The notes below the pieces were generated by a model. The model searched no databases and was not told the origin of the DNA. It worked only from the letters and a program-made list of their open reading frames with translations. A DNA stretch of 64,000 nt from Methanoregulaceae archaeon (GTDB lineage: Bacteria > Armatimonadota > Fimbriimonadia > Fimbriimonadales > Fimbriimonadaceae), in the NCBI GenBank assembly GCA_020850325.1, contig JADZEW010000013.1, positions 56,959 through 120,958 of the forward strand. Direction: 5' to 3'. The translations under genes and the position numbers were made by a program. Of the stretch, positions 52,954 to 62,695 are shown in pieces (within the stretch, counting starts at the first letter, position 1; each line of letters begins with the position of its first letter).

Positions 52954-55836
52954 ATGAAGTGGAAAGTCTCACTGTTCGGTTCGTTTCGCATTGCTACCCC
53001 CGACGGCAGGCCTTTCCAAACCAAGAGCGCTCGACGTAAGGTCTTACTGGCCTATCTTGTGGCTCAGCCTACGCTGAAAGCGGGACGCAGTAGCATGGCC
53101 GAGGCTCTGGTAGATCCGCAGGAGTTAGATTGCGGGCCAAACTTCAACTTGCTTCTCTGCCGGACACGAGCAGCTCTCGCGGCAAAGTCGAATCTTCCGC
53201 TCCTCTCTGTAAGCAACGATCACGTAGCGTTGCTTGAACCTAACATTGAGTCCGACTGGGCTGAGTTCAAGCGCGCTGTTGAAAGGGCCCGGTCCACCGA
53301 TGATCAGTTCGCGGCCGGCACGGCATGGCGTGATGCCCTCCAAATTGCCGAGCAATGTGTTCTCAGCGACATAGACCATCCTCTGATTCTGCCAATCAAG
53401 GGTCGGATAACTGGGGTGGTCCTCGAAGCTCTTGAGGGTCTCGCATGTGGACCCTTTGGGCGACAACAGGCGAGTCTGATCGTGGAAAGGCTGCGGGAGT
53501 TCCAGTTGGAGCGCGCTACGGGCTCGATCGAGACAGAGAGGTTGATGCGGTTGTATGCCGCCTTGGGAATGAAGGACGAGCTGGCCCGTGCGTTTTCCGA
53601 GTTTGAAACGTATCTTGATGACGAACATGGGGAAGGAGTGCCCAGCAAGCATTCAGCCCTCTTTGAGTCCCTGATGGTCGCCCTTGACAGGCCGCAGTCC
53701 AACCACTGTGGAGTCGCCCCGGCGCGACCCCTGCACACCATGGGGCGCGACAGATACCTCTCTGACCTCGTAGACCGACTGACAAAGCCATCCGCTGCAG
53801 AATTTACAACGGTGACCGGTCAGAGCGGAGTTGGAAAATCGCAACTATTGCGAGAGCTATTCTGGAGGCTCGCTTCCCAGCGTGTAGTGGGATACTTCGA
53901 CTTAGAATCTCAACCCCAGGATTTGGTCAGTTCGATCTTGAGGGATAGGCCTTGCGAAGTGATTCTGCTTGACCACGTGCTTGAGAGTCACCGTAGCTTC
54001 GTCGGCGAACTAGTCGCATCCTACGGAGGTAGCCACTTTCTATGCGCGAGCAACTCCCGCTTGCACCTTCCGGAAGAGTCGATCGTGCTCGTGAAGCCTC
54101 TTGAAATCGGCGACCATGAGGAGCCTGGCCCCGCAATCGAGTTGTTGATGCACGACATGAGGCTAGTCCACTCGGCTGAGGATCGAGAGCCGACAAGTGC
54201 GGACGTTGGGCTGCTCATCGAAGTGGCGCAGCAGTGCGACGGCATTCCACTTGCCCTAGAAATCGCCGCGCGGCTCTGCGGCTCGACGAGCATCTCTGCC
54301 ACGTTGGGCAGCCTGCGCAGGTCGTTGGACGGTCTCACCGATAATCGGCAAGAACCCAGGCGCAGATCATCCCTGAGAAGCGCGATCGAGAGCAGTTTTG
54401 CCAACCTCGGACCTGAGGCACGCCGTTTGGTCTGCCTGCTCTCGAATCTAAAGGGCAGTTGCCATATTGACCAGTTTCTCGAGTGTTGCGACTCCTTGCC
54501 CTGCGACTTGGAGGAGGCGATCCTCGCGGGACTGATCTCGCGAGAGCCCAATTCATCGTATGTGAGGGTACTGCATTCAACGGCAACAGCGGTCGATGCA
54601 CTTGTGGAGTCTGCGACGCAGGAGATCATCACCTACGGCGACAGAGCCGCCGATTGGTTTGAGCGGAAGGCCCGTGAAGTACCTCTTGATCTGGATATCG
54701 CCGGGGCGCTACCCACTTCGCTTTCCATGATCGTCGACGTCTTCGAACGTAGCGAACCCAACACGGCGATGCGACTATGCGCCGCCATCAAGCCTTGGCT
54801 CGGTTCTTGGCAGTTGGCCCCCTCGGACCTGCAACGGATCGACATGAAGTTGATGGATCGATCGAACATTCAGGACGCGAACTGGGCTTCAGCCGTGCTC
54901 TCTCTCTCGGCAGCGTATTGTCACGCGGGAGAGTTCAAACGAATGTCTGGAACGACTTCCGCAGCACTGGAAATCTCGACGAACGCTGCCATGCCGGCTG
55001 AGATTCGCTGTCAAATGCACATGCAATTTGGGATCGCCATGAGAGCCCTCGAACGGTTTGATGAGGCCATCGAGGCCTACCAGTTGGCGATCAAACTTGT
55101 CGATGAATCAGTCGCGGAGTGGACGCTCGTGAAGTGCTACTACAACTTGGGGGTGCTATTGGAAACCCAGGAGCGACTGGAGGAAGCGCTCGTCGCTCAG
55201 GAAGCAGCCGCAGATCACTTTTCTGAAACGACTGACCCTAGAGTGGAAAGCTTGGTCAGCACGTGCATCGGTCGGCTGCGCTTCCGATTGGGCAGCGACC
55301 TGGTTTCGGCCGGTCTCGTCCTCGAAGCGACACTTGCTCACGCTCGTGCTCGACAAGACAAACGTTCAGTCGCTGAAATCCTGCAGAATTTGGGGCTAAT
55401 CTATCTTGAGCGACAACTCTACGCCGAGGCGGCACTCGTGGAAGCAGTTGGCACACTTCTGCTCCTTGACTTTGGGTACTCAGGTGAGTTCCGCCGCCTT
55501 GCGAAGTCGTCGTTCGTGACGCTCGGGACAAGCCTCCTGGGCTTAGACTTTCACGACCTGGCCATAAAGACCCGCACACTTATCGACCGTCTTGGACCGG
55601 CCGCTCTCTATCCTCCGAATCAGGTTCTTTTTGAAACCTTGGCCGCGAAAACCTACACACATCCGACGGGATTGAAGTTTGCAACTGCCGCTGAGGTGGA
55701 GGTGCGGGGTCATCTCAGATGCTGTATTGAGCACCTCCACGCGATCGGCACGTGTAACGAAGAATCACTTAGTCTCTTTGGTGTAACTCGCTCGGGCGAC
55801 GAGCGCGTGTCCCGTAGTGGAAGCAACCGCGTATGA
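52954..55836 (+). CDS. SARP/AfsR-like regulator 2: HTH-BTAD, ATPase, TPR
   Basis: 960 residues. N-terminal divergent winged helix (WKVSLFGSFRIATPDGRPFQ, RRKVLLAYLVAQPTLKAGRS), BTAD helices (about 90-245, SEFETYLDDEHGEGVPSKH), STAND ATPase (MGRDRYLSDLVDRL; Walker A GQSGVGKSQLLREL; Walker B CEVILLDHVLESH), then TPRs (about 640-900; FDEAIEAYQLAIKLV, EALVAQEAAADHF). The same architecture as the gene at 29436 but distant in sequence. ATG 52954 with GGAGG 12 nt upstream. It may control itself and neighbouring genes through the 11-bp tandem repeat. Confidence 0.8.
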   Translation: MKWKVSLFGSFRIATPDGRPFQTKSARRKVLLAYLVAQPTLKAGRSSMAEALVDPQELDCGPNFNLLLCRTRAALAAKSNLPLLSVSNDHVALLEPNIESDWAEFKRAVERARSTDDQFAAGTAWRDALQIAEQCVLSDIDHPLILPIKGRITGVVLEALEGLACGPFGRQQASLIVERLREFQLERATGSIETERLMRLYAALGMKDELARAFSEFETYLDDEHGEGVPSKHSALFESLMVALDRPQSNHCGVAPARPLHTMGRDRYLSDLVDRLTKPSAAEFTTVTGQSGVGKSQLLRELFWRLASQRVVGYFDLESQPQDLVSSILRDRPCEVILLDHVLESHRSFVGELVASYGGSHFLCASNSRLHLPEESIVLVKPLEIGDHEEPGPAIELLMHDMRLVHSAEDREPTSADVGLLIEVAQQCDGIPLALEIAARLCGSTSISATLGSLRRSLDGLTDNRQEPRRRSSLRSAIESSFANLGPEARRLVCLLSNLKGSCHIDQFLECCDSLPCDLEEAILAGLISREPNSSYVRVLHSTATAVDALVESATQEIITYGDRAADWFERKAREVPLDLDIAGALPTSLSMIVDVFERSEPNTAMRLCAAIKPWLGSWQLAPSDLQRIDMKLMDRSNIQDANWASAVLSLSAAYCHAGEFKRMSGTTSAALEISTNAAMPAEIRCQMHMQFGIAMRALERFDEAIEAYQLAIKLVDESVAEWTLVKCYYNLGVLLETQERLEEALVAQEAAADHFSETTDPRVESLVSTCIGRLRFRLGSDLVSAGLVLEATLAHARARQDKRSVAEILQNLGLIYLERQLYAEAALVEAVGTLLLLDFGYSGEFRRLAKSSFVTLGTSLLGLDFHDLAIKTRTLIDRLGPAALYPPNQVLFETLAAKTYTHPTGLKFATAAEVEVRGHLRCCIEHLHAIGTCNEESLSLFGVTRSGDERVSRSGSNRV

Positions 55837-56035
55837 CGAGGAGATTCGCGTCGCGGGACGTCTGGGATCTGGACCTACGGAGCAGTAGTGTCCCACTGAC
55901 CTTCGGTCATCGCGGGGGACGTGATATGCAACTGAAATGGCCCTGATGGGATAGTTGCTTAGTAGGTCGATGCGCGCTCATTAGCGAAGAGGTTCGACCC
56001 CTACCCGGCCTTTCCGGCGCAGGAGGTCAGCAAGT

Positions 56036-58117
56036 ATGGCTAACCGTACGTTTCAATTGCTCCCGCTCTCGGTCATTGTACATTCCAGGAACGAGGCCGC
56101 ACAGATTGCGGCGTGCCTTTCCGGGTTGAAGGGCTGGGCATCAGAGGTGATCGTCGCGGACATGCAGAGTTCTGACCGAACGATTGAGATTGCACGCCCG
56201 CTTGCGGATCGCCTGCTCACTCTTCCCTTCATGGAGGAGTTCGATGCTGCCAGAAACTTGAGCGCGGAGGCGGCCGCACAGCCGTGGATATTGATGCTGG
56301 ACGCCGACGAGCGGCTGACGACGACGGTTAGATCTACGATCGAGCAGTTAGTCGTCGCTGACGATCCAGCAGTTAGTGCCTACCAACTGCCCTTCAAGGT
56401 TGTCAGTTTTGGAGGCTGGATCGAGCACGCTGGAAACTGGTGGCCCTCCTACAAGTCTCCGCCCCTTCTCCGTGCTGGTCGATTCCATTTCTCCGGACGC
56501 GTCCATGAACCCGCAATCGTGGATGGTCAAGTGGTGAGAATTCAGCCTCGATCCGACGACGACGCTATCTTGCACTTTTCCCATCGTGATCTCTCGCACT
56601 ACTTCGACAAACTCAATCGCTACACGTCTCTAGAAGCGCTAAAGCGAGGTGCGCCCGGATCGTGGGAGGCGGCAGCGAGAGGGTTCGGGGAGGTCTTCGC
56701 GTGGTACTACGATTCCACTGAGGGCAAAGGTGACGGCTCGCCCGGCTTCTATCTCTCGTTTGGCAGTGCGGTCTATGAAGCTCTCATTCAGCTAAAGCTG
56801 ATGGAGCGTAACGGATCCACAGGCATACCTCCAGACGCGGCAACGTTCTTGGAGTTGGCGCTGAATGCCGCCCGAGCAGCGAAACCCTCTGACATCAATC
56901 CCGCCCACTCGTTAGCGCTAGCGATCGAGCAGCTCGTTCCTGGGTTGAACGTCGCCGACGGACCAGCTAAGGCAGAACTTGAACTCGGTGGTCAGCCCAT
57001 CGGGATCGATTGGGTTGGCGCACCGGTTCCCACGACCCTTGATGTGGCGCTGGTGACACACGAGGGCGCCCTAACAGTTCTTGGCGGCGGTGAGGTTCAG
57101 CTCTTCGAGACGGTGCGGGCGTTGGAGCCTGAGGGAATTCGATGTTCAGTCGGGATCGGGAACGTGCCCAGTGCCGGCAGCCTAGTCCACGTCTTCTCAT
57201 TGCACCACAGCAACGTTCGCGAGGCATTTGCCGCACGGCCCTATGTGTTGACGCCCATCTACTGGGATCGAGCAGAGATCGCATGGTTCGCTCCCAAGCT
57301 GCTGACCATGGCGAGCAGGGCGGAGACCTTGAGTGAGTTAGCTTCTGCGTTCGACGCCCTGCGCCATCAGACCGAAGCCTTTCGCGAGGACGGGGGCTTC
57401 ACAACGCGCCTGCCAGACTTCCAACGGGCTCTCGTTCTGGAGGCGGCAACGCTGCTGCCCAACGCGTGGTGCGAGGCAGACATGCTTCGGGCCTCGGTTG
57501 GCGGAGAACTTCCGGAGGTGAAGGTGATCCCCAACGGAGTTCCGGACACGCCTTGTCCCACCGGAACAGGCCAAGAGCCCGATGGCGATCCTTTCATCTT
57601 GTGCGCGGGCCGTCTTGAAGTAAACAAGAACCAGCTTGCGCTGATCGCGGCATGTCGGATGATCGGGGTTCGACTTGTCCTCGTTGGAGCAGAGTTCGAT
57701 CCCTACTACGGGAAGCTCTGCCGATCGATCGCTGATCAGAGCGTGGAGTTCCTAGGACAGCGCCCGAGGGACGAGGTCAGAGAGTTGATGGCAAGGGCAT
57801 CCGTTCATGTCCTACCGAGTTTTGCCGAGACCCCCGGATTGGCGAACTTGGAGGCAATCGCGCAGGGCTGTCCCCTCGTCTGCTCAAATCGTGGTGCGGA
57901 AAGGGAGTATTTCGCGGAAGACGCGGTGTATTGCGACCCATTGGATCTCGGCTCCATTGCCGAGGCCATTCAGTCGGCGATGAAACTAGGCCGGGTATTC
58001 AGTCCGCGGCGTGCGGTCACTTGGGAAACGGTCGGTCGTATGACGGCCGAAGTGTATCGCGAAGTGTCGTCGGGCCATCCAGATCGGAGTGGCGATGTCT
58101 TGAGGAGAAGTAAGTGA
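56036..58117 (+). CDS. Glycosyltransferase GT2-GT4 fusion
   Basis: 693 residues in two halves. Residues 1-320: GT-A fold of family 2, SunS/WaaE-like (LSVIVHSRNEAAQIAACLSG, WASEVIVADMQSSDRTIEIA, MLDADERLT with the DxD-like motif). Residues 340-670: GT-B fold of family 4 (VKVIPNGVPDTP, FILCAGRLEVNKNQLALIAA, VHVLPSFAETPGLANLEAIA, GCPLVCSNRGAEREYF). It probably builds a surface glycan or modifies a protein. GGAGG precedes the ATG by about 8 nt. The stop overlaps the next start, so the pair is coupled. Confidence 0.85.
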   Translation: MANRTFQLLPLSVIVHSRNEAAQIAACLSGLKGWASEVIVADMQSSDRTIEIARPLADRLLTLPFMEEFDAARNLSAEAAAQPWILMLDADERLTTTVRSTIEQLVVADDPAVSAYQLPFKVVSFGGWIEHAGNWWPSYKSPPLLRAGRFHFSGRVHEPAIVDGQVVRIQPRSDDDAILHFSHRDLSHYFDKLNRYTSLEALKRGAPGSWEAAARGFGEVFAWYYDSTEGKGDGSPGFYLSFGSAVYEALIQLKLMERNGSTGIPPDAATFLELALNAARAAKPSDINPAHSLALAIEQLVPGLNVADGPAKAELELGGQPIGIDWVGAPVPTTLDVALVTHEGALTVLGGGEVQLFETVRALEPEGIRCSVGIGNVPSAGSLVHVFSLHHSNVREAFAARPYVLTPIYWDRAEIAWFAPKLLTMASRAETLSELASAFDALRHQTEAFREDGGFTTRLPDFQRALVLEAATLLPNAWCEADMLRASVGGELPEVKVIPNGVPDTPCPTGTGQEPDGDPFILCAGRLEVNKNQLALIAACRMIGVRLVLVGAEFDPYYGKLCRSIADQSVEFLGQRPRDEVRELMARASVHVLPSFAETPGLANLEAIAQGCPLVCSNRGAEREYFAEDAVYCDPLDLGSIAEAIQSAMKLGRVFSPRRAVTWETVGRMTAEVYREVSSGHPDRSGDVLRRSK

Positions 58118-60714
58118 TGAAGGTTGTCTGGGAAGGGTCATTTTTCGTCTGGCATAGCTTGGCGCACGTCAACCGCGAGTTGGCTTCACGGCTGGCCAAG
58201 CTCAAGTCCGTTGATGCCATCAAGCCGAGCGAGCGGGATCTAGGGTCAGCGCTTGTCTTTCCGGGTGGCAAGCAACTCAAGTCGTTGGTGAAGTCCGTGA
58301 AAGGACCAGCACTCTCGATACGGCACGCCTTCCCGCCGAACTTCACACCCAACGACGGACCGGTCGTGCTGATGCAGCCGTGGGAGTTTCTCCGCGCACC
58401 GGAGGAGTGGGTGCAGGCGGTTCGACAGGGCGCGGTTCAAGAACTCTGGTGCAACTCGAACTTCACCCGCAACGCCTACGTGCAGAGCGGAGTGCCGGCA
58501 GAACGGGTGCGTGTTTTGCCACTTGGCTTCGACGAACGCGTTTTCAACGTCGAGCAGCCGCGCACGCCCTATGATCCAGGGTCCGACGGTGCCGAGTTCA
58601 CCTTCCTCTACGTCGGCGGGACGATCGAGCGCAAGGGCATCGACATCCTCATGCGGGCATTCTTGGAAGAGTTTCGGAGATCGGATCCGGTTCGTCTTAT
58701 CGTAAAGGATTCAGGGACTAAGCATGTCTATATCCACAACAACCAACGGGAACCGATCCTCAAAGTCGTCAACGATCCCAACGCGCCGAGGGTCACGTAC
58801 ATCGAAGACGACCTCTCTCCCCAAGAGTTGTCAAAGCTGATGCGTTCCTGCGATTGCATTGTGCAGCCGTACCGGGCAGAGGGGTTCTGCTTGCCGGTGC
58901 TAGAGGGGATGGCCTGTGGCCTCGCTACGATCGTCACGTTTGGCGGACCAACGGACGACCTCGTCCTACACTCGTGCGGTTGGAAGGTGGCGAGCCAGCG
59001 AGTACAGATCGCCCAACTGCCTGGGCTGGAATCAAGGGACGACCAAGGTTGGCTGGAACCGGACCAGGCCGACGTACAGCGCGCGCTGAGAGAAGCCTTC
59101 GAGAATCCGAAGCTGACGACCGAAATGGGACAGAACGCGGCGCAGATTGCGAAGCTGTGGGGCTGGGACACGGTAGCCGCGGATTACTCACGTCGGATCG
59201 CAGAACTGAAAGAGCGCGCGAAGGCTCCCCATGCGATGGCTGCGAAGCGGGCAATGCGTCAAACACTGTCCTGCTGCATGATTGCCAAGAATGAGGAGCG
59301 GTGCATCGCGGAGGCACTGGCGAGCGTGAAGGACTTCGTCGACGAACTGATCGTGACGGACACGGGCTCGACCGATAGCACGGTGGAAATCGCCAAGGCA
59401 CATGGAGCGATCGTTCGGCATTTCAAATGGGTCAACAGCTTTTCGGCGGCACGAAACGACTCGACGCAAGACGCAACGGGGGATTGGATCTTGTGGATCG
59501 ACTGCGACGACACCGTGTCCCCTGAGACGATGGCGGCCATCCGCGCCGCGATCGAGGACGCTCCTGACGAGGTGTGGGGGCTCGTTCTACCTGTTCGCTT
59601 CAACGACGGCACGCAGGTTGACCATGTCAAGGTCTATCGAAACAAGCCGGCCCTGAACTGGCAGTTTCGAATTCACGAACAGATCTTGGGGCCGATCCGG
59701 CAGATTGGGGGCGAGATCGGGCACATCAACGGGGTGCACGTGCTCCACAAGAACTACGACACGAGCCCCGAGGGGCAGACCGCTAAGCGCAAGCGCGACT
59801 GGAAGCTCCTCAATCTGGATTTGAAGGAGAACCCAGACCACCCGTTCGTGCTGTTCAACTGCGGAATGACCGCGCAAAACGTGGGGCAATACAAGAAGGC
59901 GATTCCCCTGCTGATTCGGTGTCTGGAACTTTCCACTCCGGCAGATTCCATTTACCGGAAGACCTATGATCTCCTGGCCCTGTCGTACAAGGGCTTGAAA
60001 GAACGTCAGAAAGCGCGGGAAACGTTCCTCGCCGGTCTCGATGTCCTACCGGGAGATCCCGAGATGCTCTACCATCTCGCCCAACTCGAGCACGAAGACG
60101 GAAATCTCCAACGCGCTGCCGAACTCTATCGGGCAATCGACTCGGCTGTCGTCGCTTGGGCATACACCTCGTTCGACCATGGACTCCTCGGGTTCAAGCG
60201 GTTGCACAACCTAGGGAACGTGGAGTTGGAGCTTGGTAACTACCTGGAGGCAAGGGAGTCGTTCATTGCCGCGTTGAAAGACCGGCCGGAGCACACCGTT
60301 TCGGCAATGAGCCTCTTTCAGGCGGCTCTCAACGAGCATGATGCGGACACTGCGAAGGCGATGCACAACCATGTCTTGCAGGTCGAAGATTTCTCGTGGA
60401 ACTGGATCGAAATGCTCAAGCACATTGTGCCAGACCTCGAACCCCACCTCCGCCAGATTCTGGTGGGGCGACCGGACTCGGTTCCCGTGCGGTTGGAGCT
60501 CAGTAGATTTCTGCTGGCTGCTGGGCGAGAAAGCGAGGCTCTACCTCACCTGCAACTCCTGGCGAATCAAGGCGTCGCGGAAGCGGCGTTCCATCTTGGG
60601 ACGAGCGCTCGAGGCCGGGGCCTCCAAGCGGAAGCACTGAAGTGGTTCCAGCGGGCTTTGGAACTGAATCCTGGCCATGAGCAGACGATGGACGAACTTA
60701 CGGAACTAGATTGA
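58117..60714 (+). CDS. Glycosyltransferase GT4-GT2-TPR fusion
   Basis: 865 residues in three modules. Residues 1-370: GT4 (VRVLPLGFDERVFNVEQP, TFLYVGGTIERKGIDILMRA, VQPYRAEGFCLPVLEGMACG). Residues 385-610: GT2 (LSCCMIAKNEERCIAEALAS, FVDELIVTDTGSTDSTVEIA, WILWIDCDDTVSP). Residues 610-865: TPRs (FNCGMTAQNVGQYKKAIPLL, ALKWFQRALELNPGHEQTMD), as in protein O-glycosyltransferase or SunS-type partners. Mirror image of the upstream GT2-GT4 order. AGGAGA lies about 8 nt before ATG 58117, which overlaps the preceding stop. Confidence 0.87.
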   Translation: MKVVWEGSFFVWHSLAHVNRELASRLAKLKSVDAIKPSERDLGSALVFPGGKQLKSLVKSVKGPALSIRHAFPPNFTPNDGPVVLMQPWEFLRAPEEWVQAVRQGAVQELWCNSNFTRNAYVQSGVPAERVRVLPLGFDERVFNVEQPRTPYDPGSDGAEFTFLYVGGTIERKGIDILMRAFLEEFRRSDPVRLIVKDSGTKHVYIHNNQREPILKVVNDPNAPRVTYIEDDLSPQELSKLMRSCDCIVQPYRAEGFCLPVLEGMACGLATIVTFGGPTDDLVLHSCGWKVASQRVQIAQLPGLESRDDQGWLEPDQADVQRALREAFENPKLTTEMGQNAAQIAKLWGWDTVAADYSRRIAELKERAKAPHAMAAKRAMRQTLSCCMIAKNEERCIAEALASVKDFVDELIVTDTGSTDSTVEIAKAHGAIVRHFKWVNSFSAARNDSTQDATGDWILWIDCDDTVSPETMAAIRAAIEDAPDEVWGLVLPVRFNDGTQVDHVKVYRNKPALNWQFRIHEQILGPIRQIGGEIGHINGVHVLHKNYDTSPEGQTAKRKRDWKLLNLDLKENPDHPFVLFNCGMTAQNVGQYKKAIPLLIRCLELSTPADSIYRKTYDLLALSYKGLKERQKARETFLAGLDVLPGDPEMLYHLAQLEHEDGNLQRAAELYRAIDSAVVAWAYTSFDHGLLGFKRLHNLGNVELELGNYLEARESFIAALKDRPEHTVSAMSLFQAALNEHDADTAKAMHNHVLQVEDFSWNWIEMLKHIVPDLEPHLRQILVGRPDSVPVRLELSRFLLAAGRESEALPHLQLLANQGVAEAAFHLGTSARGRGLQAEALKWFQRALELNPGHEQTMDELTELD

Positions 60715-60778
60715 CCGGTCCGCAAACTACGCGACTCCAAATCCCGACTCGCAATTTAGGGAGCGGCGCATTCGAACC

Positions 60779-61204
60779 TCAAGGCCGGTCAATTCGATAC
60801 TCCTTGGTTCCGCGGAGAAGGAGAGTCGATGAGTGGTCTACGCTGGAGAGTAGTGCGAGATACTTCTCATTGGCCACCCAGACATCGGCAGACGTGCCGA
60901 TCACATTCAAGTGGGCATAGCCTCCATCTTTTGTCTTAACACGAACTCCACCCCCGCGTTGTGAAAGGTCAATCAACAGTTCATGGCCCTCGGCATTGCT
61001 CATCCGGATCCGGGGGTTGCCAGCGTCGTCCACCTCCAACTCCAAGCGGGCGTTCCCCAACTTGTCCTTCAGAGTGATCTTGCGCTCCTCGACGGCATTA
61101 CCTGTCGGAGGAGGACTACGCTCCAGCAGAAGCGCCAAGGAAAAACCCAGGCTCGACAAGGTTGTGGCCACAAGACAATATTGTGTGACAGACGTTATTT
61201 TCAT
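60779..61204 (-). CDS. Membrane-anchored hypothetical protein, candidate immunity protein
   Basis: 141 residues: one N-terminal helix (YCLVATTLSSLGFSLALLLE), then beta-rich repeats (KITLKDKLGNARLELEVDDA, GNPRIRMSNAEGHELLIDLS, GVRVKTKDGGYAHLNVIGTS). No known family. It begins 47 nt after the second RHS tip on the same strand; position suggests, but does not prove, an immunity function. Confidence 0.5.
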   Translation of the reverse strand: MKITSVTQYCLVATTLSSLGFSLALLLERSPPPTGNAVEERKITLKDKLGNARLELEVDDAGNPRIRMSNAEGHELLIDLSQRGGGVRVKTKDGGYAHLNVIGTSADVWVANEKYLALLSSVDHSSTLLLRGTKEYRIDRP

Positions 61205-61251
61205 AGACTTTGCCTTCTGGATGACATCGAAGCATAGGATGAAGTTCGCAC

Positions 61252-62196
61252 CTAAAGCAAACCTCCCGTCGACTTTGCTTGGTGACAGTAACCGTACGTC
61301 TTCTTTCCGCTAAAGGTTAGGTTTCCTGTGAGACCACTCAGCTTGATTTGCGCATTCACCAATCCAAGAAGCGGCACATGAACGGTATAGTCAAACAACC
61401 AAGGACCATCATTGTACAAATATTCAGTCCTGGCTCCGGAGTGCTCGCGTTTGATATCGCAGGGCTTGATGCAACCTTTTGGGCAATCCAACTTCTTATA
61501 GCACAAGATCGGGAACGTATATATCACACGTTCAAACCGACACACCTCTGGTGGTGGGTCAAATCCAAAAACAGGCACAGGTATTGAGGGAAATCCTTTA
61601 CTTTCAAAACAACCGGCTCTCAATTCAATCTTGACAGAACCTTCTAGCCTTACAGAGCAAGCACACGAGATGCTGTTGTGCCATTGTGACAGTTCTCTAT
61701 CACACATTTTCTTGCTAAGCTGCCCGTCCCAGCCAAGCATTAATTGAGCGTCACCTGCTGGGAAGTTACACACCGGATCATTAGACTTACACCCGGTGCA
61801 ATACTTGTGTTGCAGCCCACTTGGATCACTATGCGTCACTGGATTCCCAGAAACGTAGACGTGAGCCCATTGTCCTGGCCAAAGAGGATCCTTAGACGTC
61901 CAAGAACCAATGGGACTCGCAAGGTGTCTCGCCCGGTTGTATTGCTCAGCGAAAGTGCGGGTCGATGATCGACTGCCGAACACCCCGGTCCAAAGGAACA
62001 AGGGATCTGAGCCAACGCCAGTCTTGGCAAGCAGGGCGCCATAGGGTTTGTATCGATATGTGGCCAGCACATTTCCTGTAGAGCCCTGCGTACCCGTGAC
62101 GCTTCCGAGACCGTCGGTCAAATATCCCGTTCGAACCGCGCCCGTCGTTTCGGCGATGATCTCGCCGTTCACCGTGTGGTAGTTCGTGATTGCCAT
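61252..62196 (-). CDS. Free-standing RHS tip 2 with Cys-rich C-terminal domain
   Basis: 314 residues. The N-terminal 110 form the RHS-associated core end (AITNYHTVNGEIIAETTGAV, GYLTDGLGSVTGTQ, TYRYKPYGALLAKTG, YNRARHLASPIGSWTSKDPL, NPVTHSDPSGL). After DPSG comes a unique domain with about 17 Cys and no recognised toxin motif. A strong AAGGAGGAGAT Shine-Dalgarno precedes ATG 62196. The usual large RHS shell is missing, so it is an orphan tip, translated on its own or a reservoir for tip exchange. Confidence 0.75.
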   Translation of the reverse strand: MAITNYHTVNGEIIAETTGAVRTGYLTDGLGSVTGTQGSTGNVLATYRYKPYGALLAKTGVGSDPLFLWTGVFGSRSSTRTFAEQYNRARHLASPIGSWTSKDPLWPGQWAHVYVSGNPVTHSDPSGLQHKYCTGCKSNDPVCNFPAGDAQLMLGWDGQLSKKMCDRELSQWHNSISCACSVRLEGSVKIELRAGCFESKGFPSIPVPVFGFDPPPEVCRFERVIYTFPILCYKKLDCPKGCIKPCDIKREHSGARTEYLYNDGPWLFDYTVHVPLLGLVNAQIKLSGLTGNLTFSGKKTYGYCHQAKSTGGLL

Positions 62197-62281
62197 CAAC
62201 ATCTCCTCCTTCAACATATACAAAGGCAAGTTCGCCGCGCGAGCACGATTCGGCGAGAAGCATCCTCGCTGTCGCGTTCAT

Positions 62282-62695
62282 TCAGAACAAGCCAAAGCGA
62301 TGTAGAAGGCGTGCAACTTCATCATTGCGACTAAAGTTGCACTGAACCGTCCGCGCTTCCATATCAACCAGCGCTATCCACTGGCAGTCTGGAGACCCAA
62401 ACCAACGCCTTGAGCTCTCAAACCCCTCGAACTGAATCTCTCTCCAATTGCTTTCAAACCATCTACAGATCTTCGACGGGTCCTTCCTGAATACATAGGA
62501 CTCCTGCTGCTCAAGAATGACCATGAGGCTTCGTCTGGTTACCTGCGACTTCGTCGCTAACAACATACTATCAGGGAGGATTTGCCGGCTTGGGACAGCA
62601 AGAGCTACGACGATCAAGAATAGTGCCATCCCAACTGTCAGCACCAGCGCAATAGGAAGTCCACGCAAACGCCTACGTCGCACTCCCAGCTCCAC
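62282..62695 (-). CDS. Small membrane-anchored protein, candidate immunity to RHS tip 1
   Basis: 137 residues: basic start, one helix (LPIALVLTVGMALFLIVVAL), then a soluble domain (KICRWFESNWREIQFEGFES, CQWIALVDMEARTVQC). No known family. Its GTG start overlaps the 3' end of tip 1 by 23 nt, so the two are coupled, as typical of toxin-immunity pairs. Confidence 0.5.
   Translation of the reverse strand: MELGVRRRRLRGLPIALVLTVGMALFLIVVALAVPSRQILPDSMLLATKSQVTRRSLMVILEQQESYVFRKDPSKICRWFESNWREIQFEGFESSRRWFGSPDCQWIALVDMEARTVQCNFSRNDEVARLLHRFGLF

Noticed and set aside
55990..56015. T-arm-like GAGGTTCGACCCCT before the GT2-GT4 gene
   Set aside because: Only three T-stem pairs form and no other tRNA arms flank it; not accepted as tRNA or attR.
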